Source: Lacticaseibacillus baoqingensis (GTDB lineage: Bacteria > Bacillota > Bacilli > Lactobacillales > Lactobacillaceae). From it: 64,000 bases of DNA. A program made the translations under genes and the position numbers. The stretch is from assembly GCF_003946165.1 (NCBI RefSeq), contig NZ_RHOI01000010.1, positions 35,738 to 99,737 on the forward strand. Direction: 5' to 3'. Shown here one piece after another: positions 53,913 to 62,690 of this stretch; position 1 is the stretch's first letter; every line of letters starts with the position of its first letter. The notes under the pieces are model-generated. The model was not told the origin of the DNA, ran no database searches, and worked only from the letters and a program-made list of their open reading frames with translations.

Positions 53913-54036
53913 TAGTCGCGTTTTAAAGAGCCACACCCAGCGACACAAACGCCTTGGTACCGCGATTCTAAAACCGAATCGTGGCCCCAAGGCGCTTTTT
54001 GTCATGGGCTAAAACCGCTTTTTGTCACAGCCTCAT
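53913..54036 (-). repeat. Recurring palindrome element (copy near 54.0 kb)
   Basis: Hairpin about 53950-53995 with GGGCTAAAACCGCTTTTTGTC on the right and CCCAGCGACACAAACG on the left, closely matching the 52.1 kb copy. It lies between convergent genes and doubles as a terminator. Confidence 0.8.
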
Positions 54037-54045
54037 CTTTTTTGG

Positions 54046-54519
54046 TTAGAGGTCTTTGATAAAGAAATAATCCATTGTCGTATGCGGACCAGCGTGCAGC
54101 GGCTTTGGCAGCTGCCGATAGCCGCTATGTGCATAAAGCGTGATGGCAACGCCTAAGTTATGATGGGTTTCTAAGTAGACTTGGGTGTAACCGGCTTGCT
54201 TGGCGAAATCCTCACAAGTTTGCATCAGCTGATGACTGGCGCCTTGGCCGCGAGCACTAGGGGCGATGTAGAGCTTTTGCAATTCTGCCACTGGTCCTTG
54301 ATATTCGCCGATCCCACAACCGCCGATCACCTGATTAGCGGCGTCGACTAAAACAAAGTAAGCCCGGCCGGGGTTTGCGGCATAAAATTCACTGAGATGA
54401 TCGAGTTGCGGGTCAAAATAGGCAGTCCCGGGCTGATCAAGCTTGGCTGCTTGTAAGCACGAGCGGACCAATGCGGCAACTGCGGCATCATCTTGGCTGG
54501 TAATAGGACGAATTGGCAT
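54046..54519 (-). CDS. GNAT family N-acetyltransferase
   Basis: A 157-residue acetyltransferase: strand and acceptor part AYFVLVDAANQVIGGCGIGEY (about 57-78), then LYIAPSARGQGASHQLM (about 87-104) carrying the acetyl-CoA pyrophosphate loop (R/Q-x-x-G-x-G/A pattern), and VYLETHHNLGVAITLYAHSGYR near 118-140. The substrate is unknown. The ATG at 54519 has GGAGGTGCC before it. It follows the transporter gene by 22 bases on the same strand, so co-transcription is likely. Confidence 0.88.
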   Translation of the reverse strand: MPIRPITSQDDAAVAALVRSCLQAAKLDQPGTAYFDPQLDHLSEFYAANPGRAYFVLVDAANQVIGGCGIGEYQGPVAELQKLYIAPSARGQGASHQLMQTCEDFAKQAGYTQVYLETHHNLGVAITLYAHSGYRQLPKPLHAGPHTTMDYFFIKDL

Positions 54520-54541
54520 GAGGCACCTCCAAAGCAAACGA

Positions 54542-55732
54542 TTAGATCAATTTCAAGAAGATCGAAGCGATGATGACAGACGCAACAGACACGGTGGCAA
54601 AGCCGCCAACTAACATTTTAGGCATCATTTGCTGCGTAAGGTATTCTTCTTCATCTTCAGTAGACGCCATGGCCCGAGCTACTTCAGAAGTCAGGATATA
54701 GTCAGCTGGGAAACCAAATAAGGCGGTTAAAGAGCAGGAAAAGGCCATTTGCCAAGACATCCCAAAAGGCTTCGCCAAGATCCGAGAAGCCAAGAACATC
54801 CCTAAGACCCCTAAAGCGATCAAGACGACGATCTGTAAGACGATCCCGCCTAAAACGTCAGGCGTTGCGGCACTGAGTTGGCCGAAGATGTAAGCCAGTA
54901 ACCCATACATCAACCAGTTGAAGACGCCGGCTTTATTTAACGCATTGTCTTCCAAGAAACCGATTTGGTGAGCGATGACCCCAAAGATCAGGCAAACCAC
55001 GTTGGAGTTGACGACATTATTGGTAAGTAAACCAAACCCGGCAGCCAATAAACCGACGATGGCGACTCGTGCCATAATGAAAGCACTGGTTTGATAAGCT
55101 TCAGGCAGTTTCAATAACTTCGGCCGGTTGTCAGTGGTTTCTTCTGCACCGCGGCGCATCTTTGGTACGTTAGGATCAAGCTTGCTGCCATTAGCACGAA
55201 AGCCTTTCAATAAACGCCGGCTTTCTTGTTTCAAAAGCACTGAAGTTAATGGGTAGCCCACGACTGAGTGGAAGACAAACATGGCCACAGGCAAGGTAAC
55301 TAAGGCAGTGACGCCTTGGGCTTTTAAGCCGTTGGTCATCAGTAAGGCGGAAACCAAGCCGCCGGTCAATGGCGGAACGGCGGCGACGACGGTGCGCCAG
55401 TCAAAGATCAACGTCCCGATGGTCAACGTCAATAGTAAGGTCCCGCAGACCCCTAATAGCGCGATACAAACCGCTTTCCATTGGGCGATCAATTCACGCA
55501 GGTTCATCAAGGTGCCCAGATGCACCAGTAAAAGTGAAATACAGATACTGATGAAGCTGCTATTGAATGAAGCAGTGGTGACGATGTTTTTTGGCATCAC
55601 GGTCCAAAAACCGATGACAAATAATACCGCGGTGATAAAGACTGATGGAATAAAAGCTTTGGTGACAGTGGAAATCCACTCACCAGCGGTCATGAAAACC
55701 ATGACCACTGCAAAGGCAATAAGAAAATTCAT
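54542..55732 (-). CDS. Polytopic membrane transporter, possibly glutamate-symporter (GltS/ESS) related
   Basis: A 396-residue membrane protein with about ten helices and one cytosolic loop near residues 165-210. Segments AVPPLTGGLVSALLMTNG (about 120-137) and TALFGFPADYILTSEVA (about 340-356) could be paired re-entrant loops, as in ESS-type symporters, but I cannot assign the family securely. GGAGGG precedes the ATG. It is divergent from the M20 dipeptidase and the amidohydrolase array and shares the TGAGAA operator half-sites, so it may bring in the substrate of those enzymes. Confidence 0.6.
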   Translation of the reverse strand: MNFLIAFAVVMVFMTAGEWISTVTKAFIPSVFITAVLFVIGFWTVMPKNIVTTASFNSSFISICISLLLVHLGTLMNLRELIAQWKAVCIALLGVCGTLLLTLTIGTLIFDWRTVVAAVPPLTGGLVSALLMTNGLKAQGVTALVTLPVAMFVFHSVVGYPLTSVLLKQESRRLLKGFRANGSKLDPNVPKMRRGAEETTDNRPKLLKLPEAYQTSAFIMARVAIVGLLAAGFGLLTNNVVNSNVVCLIFGVIAHQIGFLEDNALNKAGVFNWLMYGLLAYIFGQLSAATPDVLGGIVLQIVVLIALGVLGMFLASRILAKPFGMSWQMAFSCSLTALFGFPADYILTSEVARAMASTEDEEEYLTQQMMPKMLVGGFATVSVASVIIASIFLKLI

Positions 55733-55816
55733 AGTGACCCTCCGTATTAGAAAATATTAAGAATATGGAGCTAATTCTAATTCTAATTTCAGGAATGTCA
55801 ATAACTTCGCCAGAAA

Positions 55817-55962
55817 TTCTCATCATTTTTGGCTTGGAACCCGCGGTTTCATCCTATATCCAGGCACTGTCATCACCGCAAAACAGATTTTCCTAAATTC
55901 TGTGATTGGTGCATCAAAAATGAGAAATTGCGGTTGACGATTCTCAAAATGAGAACTATATT
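55817..55962 (+). promoter_or_regulatory. Dipeptidase/amidohydrolase promoter with palindromic operator
   Basis: TTGACG (55934-55939), 17 bases, TATATT (55957-55962). The spacer is filled by the perfect palindrome TTCTCAAAATGAGAA (55941-55955). Extra half-sites TGAGAA (55921-55926) and TTCTCA (55817-55822) lie toward the divergent transporter gene. A dedicated repressor or MerR-like activator is implied; its gene is not in the window. Confidence 0.75.
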
Positions 55963-55994
55963 AAAAAACGAACAGTTGAAGGAGGGTCATTGCG

Positions 55995-57335
55995 ATGAGC
56001 AGACAAACAGAAGTCGAACAATTTGCCGTCGACTATTTGCCGAAGCTGGAGGATTACCTTCGGATCCCGACAATTTCAGCACAGAATAAAGGCATTCGCA
56101 AGACCGTCGATTGGGTCAAGGATGCGTTTGCCGCCCTTGACGCAGATAAGGTCGAAGAGTGGCATGATCAAGGCGGCAACCCCGTCGTGTTTGCAGAGTT
56201 TACCGGCAATAGCGATAAAACCGTGTTGTTTTACAACCATTATGATGTGCAGCCGCCAGAGCCATTAGCGGAATGGCATACCGAACCTTTTGAGCCCACG
56301 ATCGTTGATGGCGAATTATTCGCCCGCGGTGTGGCGGATGACAAAGGGGAATTGATGTATCGCCTGACCGCGTTGCGGTGGCTCAAGGATCATGGCGGCT
56401 TCCCAGTCAATTTGAAGTTCTTTGTTGAAGGGGAAGAAGAAATTGGCAGTCCGCATGTCGGTTTATATGTCAAAGCCCATGCCGATCAATTAACGGCAGA
56501 CGCTTGTATTTGGGAAACTGGCGGCAAAAATGAAGCCGAGCATTTCCAAGTCACGGCTGGGATGAAGGGGATCGTTTCGTTTGACCTCAATGTCCAAACG
56601 GCAGATGCCGATATTCATTCATCGCTAGGCGCATATGTTGATAATGCCGCTTGGCGCTTGGTACAAGCCTTAGCATCACTGCGCGATGCCCATAACCAGA
56701 TCCACATTGACGGGTTTTATGATGATGTGGCGCCGCTGGATGCCGCCAGCAAAGCAGCCATCGCGGCGATGGATTTTGATGGGGAGGCGATCAAGCAAAA
56801 TTATGGCTTGAAGCGGCCTTTCATCACGGATGATCCTAAGCAAGCCGCAGCTGCAGCACCGACGATCACCATTAATGGGTTGTCTTCTGGCTACGAAGGT
56901 GAAGGGCTGAAGACGATCGTGCCAAAATCAGCCTTAGCCAAACTGGATTGCCGCTTGGTACCCGGCCAAAAGCCAGAGAAAATCGCCGCGCTGATTCAAA
57001 AACAATTGGATAAAAATGGTTATTCTGATGTGCGGCTGCATTACAACTTAGGCGAAGATGCCTTTCATTCAGACTTGAATGATCCGCATTTGCAACTTGC
57101 CAAACAAGTTGGCGAAGAAGTTTACGGTGATGGCCAAGTCCGGTTTGTACCGATGATGCCTGGCGGCGGTCCCGCGAAATTCTTTGATGATGCCTTGCAT
57201 TTGCCGATCATCTTAGTGGGCGTCAACTATGCCGGCTCCGGCCCGCATGCGCCGAACGAAAGCGTTCGGGTGGCTGACTATCAGCAAGGGACGTATTACA
57301 TTATCCGGTTGTTGGAAGAGTACGCGCGAGTATAA
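55995..57335 (+). CDS. M20 family dipeptidase
   Basis: A 446-residue zinc peptidase. Metal ligands: FYNHYDVQPP (His about 81), GVADDKGEL (Asp about 113), EGEEEIGSP (Glu about 147), a distal Asp/Glu near 170 (WETGG) and the final His in SGPHAPNE (about 417). A lid/dimerisation domain spans about 190-310. It belongs to the carnosinase-like M20 group, which cleaves dipeptides. AAGGAGGG precedes the ATG. It heads an operon with three amidohydrolases and is controlled by the palindromic promoter upstream. Confidence 0.92.
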   Translation: MSRQTEVEQFAVDYLPKLEDYLRIPTISAQNKGIRKTVDWVKDAFAALDADKVEEWHDQGGNPVVFAEFTGNSDKTVLFYNHYDVQPPEPLAEWHTEPFEPTIVDGELFARGVADDKGELMYRLTALRWLKDHGGFPVNLKFFVEGEEEIGSPHVGLYVKAHADQLTADACIWETGGKNEAEHFQVTAGMKGIVSFDLNVQTADADIHSSLGAYVDNAAWRLVQALASLRDAHNQIHIDGFYDDVAPLDAASKAAIAAMDFDGEAIKQNYGLKRPFITDDPKQAAAAAPTITINGLSSGYEGEGLKTIVPKSALAKLDCRLVPGQKPEKIAALIQKQLDKNGYSDVRLHYNLGEDAFHSDLNDPHLQLAKQVGEEVYGDGQVRFVPMMPGGGPAKFFDDALHLPIILVGVNYAGSGPHAPNESVRVADYQQGTYYIIRLLEEYARV

Positions 57336-57351
57336 GGAAAGAAGCGTCGCA

Positions 57352-58530
57352 ATGAGTACAGTATTTACGAATTGTCATTTTTTTGCCGGGACCAATGCGA
57401 CGGTGCAAGCCGACGCTTGGTTTGTCGTCGATGATGCCGGCAAGCTAACCGCGACTGGCACTGGTGTTGCGCCTGCAGCAGATACCGCCGTTGATTTGCA
57501 AGGCGGCTATGTCGCACCTGGATTGTTTAACGTGCATACACATATTTCACTTGATCCTCAAACACCCGATGGCGGCGCCGGTGCCAATGTGGTCGCCTCT
57601 ACTGTGCGGGCGACGAGGCATTTGCGGGAGTTATTGAAATCTGGTGTGACGTATATTCGCGAGTGTGGGTGTACATATGATATCGATATCGCCTTACGCC
57701 AGATGCAAAAAGCCGGTCAGCTCAAACAAGTCCCAACGATCATGCCGGCTGGCGGGTTGTTTTCAATGACTGGCGGGCATGGGGATGTGCCGCATGGCGG
57801 TAATGTGGTGGATTCACCAGATGAAATGCGCAAGGCCGTGCGCACGGCGATGAAAAATGGTGCCGAAGCGATCAAATTAGTGGCTACCGGCGGGGTGATG
57901 ACCCCTAACGACTTTATGAATGATCCGCAATTGTCAACGGCCGAAATGGCAGTGGCAGTTACTGAAGCCCATCATAAACACCGCGTGGTCGCCTGTCATG
58001 CAGAAGGCAACCCTGGCATCATGAATGCCATCAAGGCGGGCGTGGATTCGATCGAACATGGGTTTTACGTTAACGATGACGAAATCGATTTGATGCTGGC
58101 ACAAGGCACCTACTTAACACCAACCATCGTGGCTGATTGGGCCTTTCCAAAGTATGCGCAAGGCAAAGTTCCAGCTTGGATGCTCAAAAAAGCCACGGAT
58201 GCTTATGATGATCTATGCCACAACATCATGCATGCCTTCAAGCGCGGGGTCCCGATCACCTTAGGAACGGATGCCGGCACCGTGTTCAACGACTTCACCA
58301 TGACGCCGATCGAGTTGCAGCTGATGGTCGAAAATGGGATGAGCCCGTTTGAAGCTTTCAACACATCCGTCAATGGCGCCAAGTTGATGCATGTCGATGA
58401 TGAATATGGCACTTTGGAAACTGGCAAGTATGCGGATTTCATGGTGCTTGATGCGGATCCGATGCAGGATGTGAAGGCATTTCAACAAGCAGATAAGGCC
58501 GTTTACCTGAAAGGGCAGCGGCAATATTGA
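57352..58530 (+). CDS. Metal-dependent amidohydrolase (Xaa-Pro dipeptidase-like), first of three
   Basis: A 392-residue amidohydrolase-superfamily enzyme. The barrel shows NVHTHIS (metal ligands His-x-His, about 63), the carboxylated Lys in IKLVATGG (about 180), His in VVACHAEGN (about 217) and SIEHGF (about 236), and the catalytic Asp in LGTDAGT (about 306). This set is typical of the arginine carboxypeptidase / Xaa-Pro dipeptidase-like group. The ATG at 57352 is used; an earlier in-frame codon lies within the dipeptidase gene. GAAAGAAG is its ribosome site. It is one of three tandem paralogues. Confidence 0.87.
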   Translation: MSTVFTNCHFFAGTNATVQADAWFVVDDAGKLTATGTGVAPAADTAVDLQGGYVAPGLFNVHTHISLDPQTPDGGAGANVVASTVRATRHLRELLKSGVTYIRECGCTYDIDIALRQMQKAGQLKQVPTIMPAGGLFSMTGGHGDVPHGGNVVDSPDEMRKAVRTAMKNGAEAIKLVATGGVMTPNDFMNDPQLSTAEMAVAVTEAHHKHRVVACHAEGNPGIMNAIKAGVDSIEHGFYVNDDEIDLMLAQGTYLTPTIVADWAFPKYAQGKVPAWMLKKATDAYDDLCHNIMHAFKRGVPITLGTDAGTVFNDFTMTPIELQLMVENGMSPFEAFNTSVNGAKLMHVDDEYGTLETGKYADFMVLDADPMQDVKAFQQADKAVYLKGQRQY

Positions 58531-58544
58531 AAGGAGTTTCTGGT

Positions 58545-59723
58545 ATGACAACAGTATTCAAGAATTGTCATTTCTTCGCCGGCACCAGCGCCACTGTGCA
58601 ACAAGACGCCTGGTTCACCGTGGGTGATGATGGCAAACTAACGGCAACTGGTACCGGTCAGGCACCGGCAGCTGATAACGTGGTGGATCTAGGCGGTCAA
58701 TATGTGACGCCTGGGTTGACTAATGTGCACACGCATATTTCTTTGGATCCGTTGACTGGTGATGGCGGTTCTGCCACCGGCGTCGTGCCAACGACCGTGC
58801 GGGCAGTGGCCCACTTGCATCAATTGTTGAAATCAGGCGTGACCTATATTCGCGAATGTGGGTGCAGCTTTGATATCGATATCGCGTTAAAGCAATTGCA
58901 AACTGATGGGCAATTGACCAAGGTGCCAACGATCATGCCATCAGGGAAGCTGTTTTCTATGACTGGCGGCCATGGGGACTTGCCTAACACCGCTTATGTC
59001 GTCGATTCGCCAGACGAAATGCGCAAGGCCGTGCGCACCGCAATGAAAAAAGGGGCCCAAGCGATCAAGGTGATCGCCACTGGCGGGGTCATGACGCCTA
59101 GCGACTTCATGAATGACCCGCAGCTGTCAACGGCTGAAATGGCAGTAGCCGTTGAAGAAGCTCACCATAAAGGCCGGGTCGTGGCAGCGCATGCTGAAGG
59201 CAACCCTGGCATTATGAATGCGATCAAAGCCGGCGTGGATTCGATCGAACATGGTTTTTATGTCACTGACGAAGAAGTGGATATGATGCTTGAACAAGGT
59301 ACTTATATCACCCCAACTTTAGTGGCCGATTGGGCGATCCCGACTTTTGCTAAAGGCAAGATCCCGGATTGGGAAGTCAAAAAGGCTGCCGATGCGTTGG
59401 ATGATCTCTACCACAACTTGATGCATGCCTTCAAACGCGGAGTGCCGCTGACTTTAGGCACGGATGCCGGGACGCCGTTCAATGATTTCACCATGAGCCC
59501 AGTGGAATTGCAGCTGATGGTCGAGCAAGGAATGACGCCGTTTGAAGCTTTCAATACCTCTGTCAATGGTGCGAAGCTGATGAAAGTCGACTCCGAATAT
59601 GGCACTTTGGAAGTCGGCAAGTACGCAGATTTCTTAGTTTTGAACGCTGATCCGATGCAGGATGTTAAGGCTTTCCAACAAACAGACAAAGCCGTTTATC
59701 TCCAAGGCCAACGCCAATATTAA
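58545..59723 (+). CDS. Metal-dependent amidohydrolase, second of three
   Basis: A 392-residue paralogue of the preceding gene, the same length, with NVHTHIS, IKVIATGG, VVAAHAEGN, SIEHGF and LGTDAGT. Differences cluster in the loops over the active site (for example GLFSMTGGHGDVPHGGN versus KLFSMTGGHGDLPNTAY), suggesting different substrate specificity. AAAGGAG precedes its ATG, 14 bases after the previous stop. It probably hydrolyses an N-acyl or peptide bond; exact substrate unknown. Confidence 0.87.
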   Translation: MTTVFKNCHFFAGTSATVQQDAWFTVGDDGKLTATGTGQAPAADNVVDLGGQYVTPGLTNVHTHISLDPLTGDGGSATGVVPTTVRAVAHLHQLLKSGVTYIRECGCSFDIDIALKQLQTDGQLTKVPTIMPSGKLFSMTGGHGDLPNTAYVVDSPDEMRKAVRTAMKKGAQAIKVIATGGVMTPSDFMNDPQLSTAEMAVAVEEAHHKGRVVAAHAEGNPGIMNAIKAGVDSIEHGFYVTDEEVDMMLEQGTYITPTLVADWAIPTFAKGKIPDWEVKKAADALDDLYHNLMHAFKRGVPLTLGTDAGTPFNDFTMSPVELQLMVEQGMTPFEAFNTSVNGAKLMKVDSEYGTLEVGKYADFLVLNADPMQDVKAFQQTDKAVYLQGQRQY

Positions 59724-59744
59724 ACTCATAAAGGAGCAACACAT

Positions 59745-60929
59745 ATGACAACTACAGCTTTTACAAACGCGAACTTCTTCGCCGGGACTTCTGATGCCGT
59801 GACGGCTAACACCTGGTTTACCGTTGACGATGCCGATGGCAAGGTCTTAGCTACCGGCACTGGCAAAGCTCCAGCCGCTGACAACAGCGTTGATCTTGAT
59901 GGCAAGTATGTGATGCCAGGCTTGATCAACTGCCATACTCACATCACGATGGATCCGACGACTGGCGATGGCGGTACTGGCGCCAACGTGGTCGAAACTT
60001 CCGTGCGTTCGGTGGATCATTTGCACGACTTGTTGAAATCCGGGGTCACTTGGATCCGGGAATGCGGGTCTTCTTATGATATCGACTTGGCTTTGGATAA
60101 AATGTACAAAGAAGGCAAGCTGACCAAAGTGCCTGATATTTTGCCTTCTGGCCGCCCTTATTCGATGACTGGTGGGCATGGCGACTTCCCGAACTTTGGT
60201 CACTTGGTCGATTCTCCTGACGAAATGCGCAAAGCGGTGCGTGAAGGCCTCAAAAAAGGGACCATGGCAGTTAAAGTCATGGCTACTGGCGGCGTTATGA
60301 CCGCCGGGGACTTCATGGATGACCCGCAGTTGAGTACTGAAGAAATCAAAGTTGCCGTTGAAGAAGCCCATCATAAGGGCCGCATCGTGGCAGCGCATGC
60401 TGAAGGCAACCCAGGGATTTTGAATGCGATCAAAGCCGGTGTGGATTCGATCGAACACGGCTTTTACGTCAACGATGAAGAAGTCGATATGATGCTTAAA
60501 CAAGGCACCTACTTGACCCCAACGCTGGTTGCTGATTGGGCGATCCCAGAATACGCGCAAGGCAAGATCCCTGATTGGGAAATCAAAAAGGCTGCTGATG
60601 CCTTGGATGATCTGTACAAAAACATCATGCACGCTTGGAAGCGCGGTGTGCCAGTGACCTTAGGGACGGATGCCGGGACGCCATTCAACGACTTCACCAT
60701 GACGCCGGTTGAGCTGGAATTAATGGTTGAACAAGGCGCGACCCCGTTTGAAGCGTTCCAGACTTCCGTCAACTCTGCTAAACTCATGAAGATCGATCAA
60801 GAATACGGGACTTTGGAAGCGGGCAAGTACGCTGACTTCTTAGTGCTCGATCAAGACCCATTGCAAGACGTCAAGGCCGTGCAACAAGCGGATAAGGCGG
60901 TTTACAAGTACGGCAAGCGCGTTTACTGA
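59745..60929 (+). CDS. Metal-dependent amidohydrolase, third of three
   Basis: A 394-residue paralogue with NCHTHIT, VKVMATGG, IVAAHAEGN, SIEHGF and LGTDAGT, so all metal and catalytic residues are intact. It has diverged further from copies one and two in the N-terminal beta-sandwich (DDADGKVLATGTGK) and in ETSVRSVDHLHDLLKSGV. AAAGGAG precedes the ATG. It is the last gene of the operon; a long hairpin terminator follows. Three intact copies argue for division of labour or dosage, not decay. Confidence 0.88.
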   Translation: MTTTAFTNANFFAGTSDAVTANTWFTVDDADGKVLATGTGKAPAADNSVDLDGKYVMPGLINCHTHITMDPTTGDGGTGANVVETSVRSVDHLHDLLKSGVTWIRECGSSYDIDLALDKMYKEGKLTKVPDILPSGRPYSMTGGHGDFPNFGHLVDSPDEMRKAVREGLKKGTMAVKVMATGGVMTAGDFMDDPQLSTEEIKVAVEEAHHKGRIVAAHAEGNPGILNAIKAGVDSIEHGFYVNDEEVDMMLKQGTYLTPTLVADWAIPEYAQGKIPDWEIKKAADALDDLYKNIMHAWKRGVPVTLGTDAGTPFNDFTMTPVELELMVEQGATPFEAFQTSVNSAKLMKIDQEYGTLEAGKYADFLVLDQDPLQDVKAVQQADKAVYKYGKRVY

Positions 60930-60947
60930 TTCGCGGTTGTTGCTCAC

Positions 60948-61002
60948 AAAGCACGCCGGTTTGCTGCCTCCAGTTTGGAGGGCGAGCCGGCGTGCTTTTT
61001 TG
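60948..61002 (+). terminator. Terminator of the amidohydrolase operon
   Basis: AAAGCACGCCGG / CCGGCGTGCTTTTTT outer stem with an inner CCTCCA/TGGAGG helix, then T run. Confidence 0.88.
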
Positions 61003-61025
61003 ATGGCTATTTTTAGCCCATGAAA

Positions 61026-61050
61026 AAAGGACCGTCAAAGACGGTCCTTT
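61026..61050 (-). terminator. Terminator of the serine dehydratase operon
   Basis: AAAGGACCGTC / GACGGTCCTTT hairpin followed on the minus strand by TTTTTTC, just past the sdaAA stop. Confidence 0.85.
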
Positions 61051-61073
61051 CGACACACTGCAAACGCTTTGAA

Positions 61074-61967
61074 TCAGCTGGCGACGTGTTCGTTCTTGCC
61101 GAAGATGCGTTCCTTCATTGCTTTACCAGTAGGGGTGCCGGCTAAGCCGCCCAAACCAGTTTCACGTAAGGCTTTTGGTAAACCTTCACCAACTGTCTTC
61201 ATTGCTTGAATGACCTCGTCAGCAGGGATCTTGTTCGTGCACCCAGCTAAGGCCATGTCAGCTGCGATCAAGGCGTTCCCAGCGCCGACCGCATTACGCT
61301 TGACACAAGGTAATTCCACTAACCCGGCAACTGGGTCGCAAACCAACCCGAGCAGGTTAGACATTGCCATCGCGAAGGCTTCAGCACTTTGTTGTGCTGA
61401 GCCGCCAGCTGCTTCGACAGCCGCTGCTGCACCCATGGCAGAAGCACTCCCGACTTCAGCCTGGCAGCCGCCAGTCGCACCAGCGATCATCGCTTTGTTG
61501 GCAACGATCATCCCGAAGGCACTGGCCGTGAATAAGAAGCGGACCATGTCTTCATCAGATAAGCCCAAGCGCTTTTCCAAGATGAATAAAACGCCTGGTA
61601 AAGTCCCGGTAGAACCGGCGGTAGGGGTCGCACAGATCACACCCATAGAAGCGTTGACTTCGTTGGTCGCGATCGCATTTTGCACGGCTTCGACCATCGA
61701 ATCACCAGATAAGGTGACGTGATTCTTCCGGTACTTGCGCAGCATCGCAGCCTCACCACCGGTCAAACCAGTCTTGGAGAAGACCCCTTTGCCATGCGCG
61801 CCTTTTTCGACGGCAGCACGCATCACTTCAAGGTTCTTTTCCATTTCGTGCCAGACTTCTTCACGGGAACTGTGAGACTTCTCGCACTCTTGGTTAATGA
61901 TCAGTTCAGAGATCGGCTGCTTCTTAGAGACTGAATCTGCAACTAATTCTTCAATACTCATATACAT
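61074..61967 (-). CDS. sdaAA: L-serine dehydratase, iron-sulfur-dependent, alpha subunit
   Basis: A 297-residue catalytic subunit that converts L-serine to pyruvate and ammonia. Cysteines for the [4Fe-4S] cluster are seen in VICATPTAGSTGTLPG (about 138), the ATGGCQAEVGSASAMGAA stretch and VCDPVAGLVELPCVKRN (about 210-225), all family signatures. It works as a heterodimer with the beta subunit encoded 27 bases upstream. GAGGGGAAG precedes the start. It is the last gene of an operon with sdaAB and a IIC-type transporter. Confidence 0.96.
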   Translation of the reverse strand: MYMSIEELVADSVSKKQPISELIINQECEKSHSSREEVWHEMEKNLEVMRAAVEKGAHGKGVFSKTGLTGGEAAMLRKYRKNHVTLSGDSMVEAVQNAIATNEVNASMGVICATPTAGSTGTLPGVLFILEKRLGLSDEDMVRFLFTASAFGMIVANKAMIAGATGGCQAEVGSASAMGAAAAVEAAGGSAQQSAEAFAMAMSNLLGLVCDPVAGLVELPCVKRNAVGAGNALIAADMALAGCTNKIPADEVIQAMKTVGEGLPKALRETGLGGLAGTPTGKAMKERIFGKNEHVAS

Positions 61968-61994
61968 AATATGACTTCCCCTCGTTGAACTCGG

Positions 61995-62666
61995 TTACAT
62001 GTAGATCATTTCATCGGTCAATGCGCTCAAGGCCTTGATCTGATCAGCCTTTAGGCGGGTATCCAATTCATATTCGAGCAACATATCTTTGCGTTGAGAC
62101 CCAAGATACTTTTGCGTCTTATTGATGATCGACATCTCAGCCAGATCCTTGTTGAATTTATCTTGATCTTCAGGAGTCTTAAAGATGGCCAAGATCACCG
62201 GCAATGTACCAGTTGGGGAGATGTCGTAGCCTTCCATCTTGATGTTGCGGACTTCGATAGTCCCGCCGCCGATGGAACAGCCGGAAAGTTCAATGGCATG
62301 CTTGTCATTGCTTAATTCAACCACTGCGGTGTTAGGATGATGGATCGGGCTGTCAGTTTGTTCTTCGATGAAGCTGACTGAAATGCCGCGTTCTTCAGCA
62401 ATATTTACGGCGTCTGGTACCCGGGCATCATCCGGAGCAAAGCCTAAGATCCCACTGATGATCGCGTAATCTGTACCGTGACCTTTGTGGGTCTCGGCAA
62501 AGGATTCATAATAATGGATCACGATCTTAGTCGGGTCATCGCGGTAGACTTCGCGAGCAGCCTTGCCAATGGCAACGGCGCCTGCGGTATGCGAACTGGA
62601 AGGGCCGATCATGATCGGGCCGATGATATCAAATACACTTTTGTAATTAACTGTAGTAGCTGTCAT
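61995..62666 (-). CDS. sdaAB: L-serine dehydratase, iron-sulfur-dependent, beta subunit
   Basis: A 223-residue partner subunit: SVFDIIGPIMIGPSSSHTAGAVAIGKAAR at the N-terminus with the hallmark SSSHTAG (residues 24-30), then GHGTDYAIISGILGF, GCSIGGG, and a C-terminal part that in this family often forms an ACT-like regulatory domain. It lies 24 bases from the broken transporter gene upstream and 27 from sdaAA. A divergent relative lacking the hallmark is encoded at 53212. Confidence 0.95.
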   Translation of the reverse strand: MTATTVNYKSVFDIIGPIMIGPSSSHTAGAVAIGKAAREVYRDDPTKIVIHYYESFAETHKGHGTDYAIISGILGFAPDDARVPDAVNIAEERGISVSFIEEQTDSPIHHPNTAVVELSNDKHAIELSGCSIGGGTIEVRNIKMEGYDISPTGTLPVILAIFKTPEDQDKFNKDLAEMSIINKTQKYLGSQRKDMLLEYELDTRLKADQIKALSALTDEMIYM

Positions 62667-62690
62667 TACTATCGCCTCTGTATAGATTGA

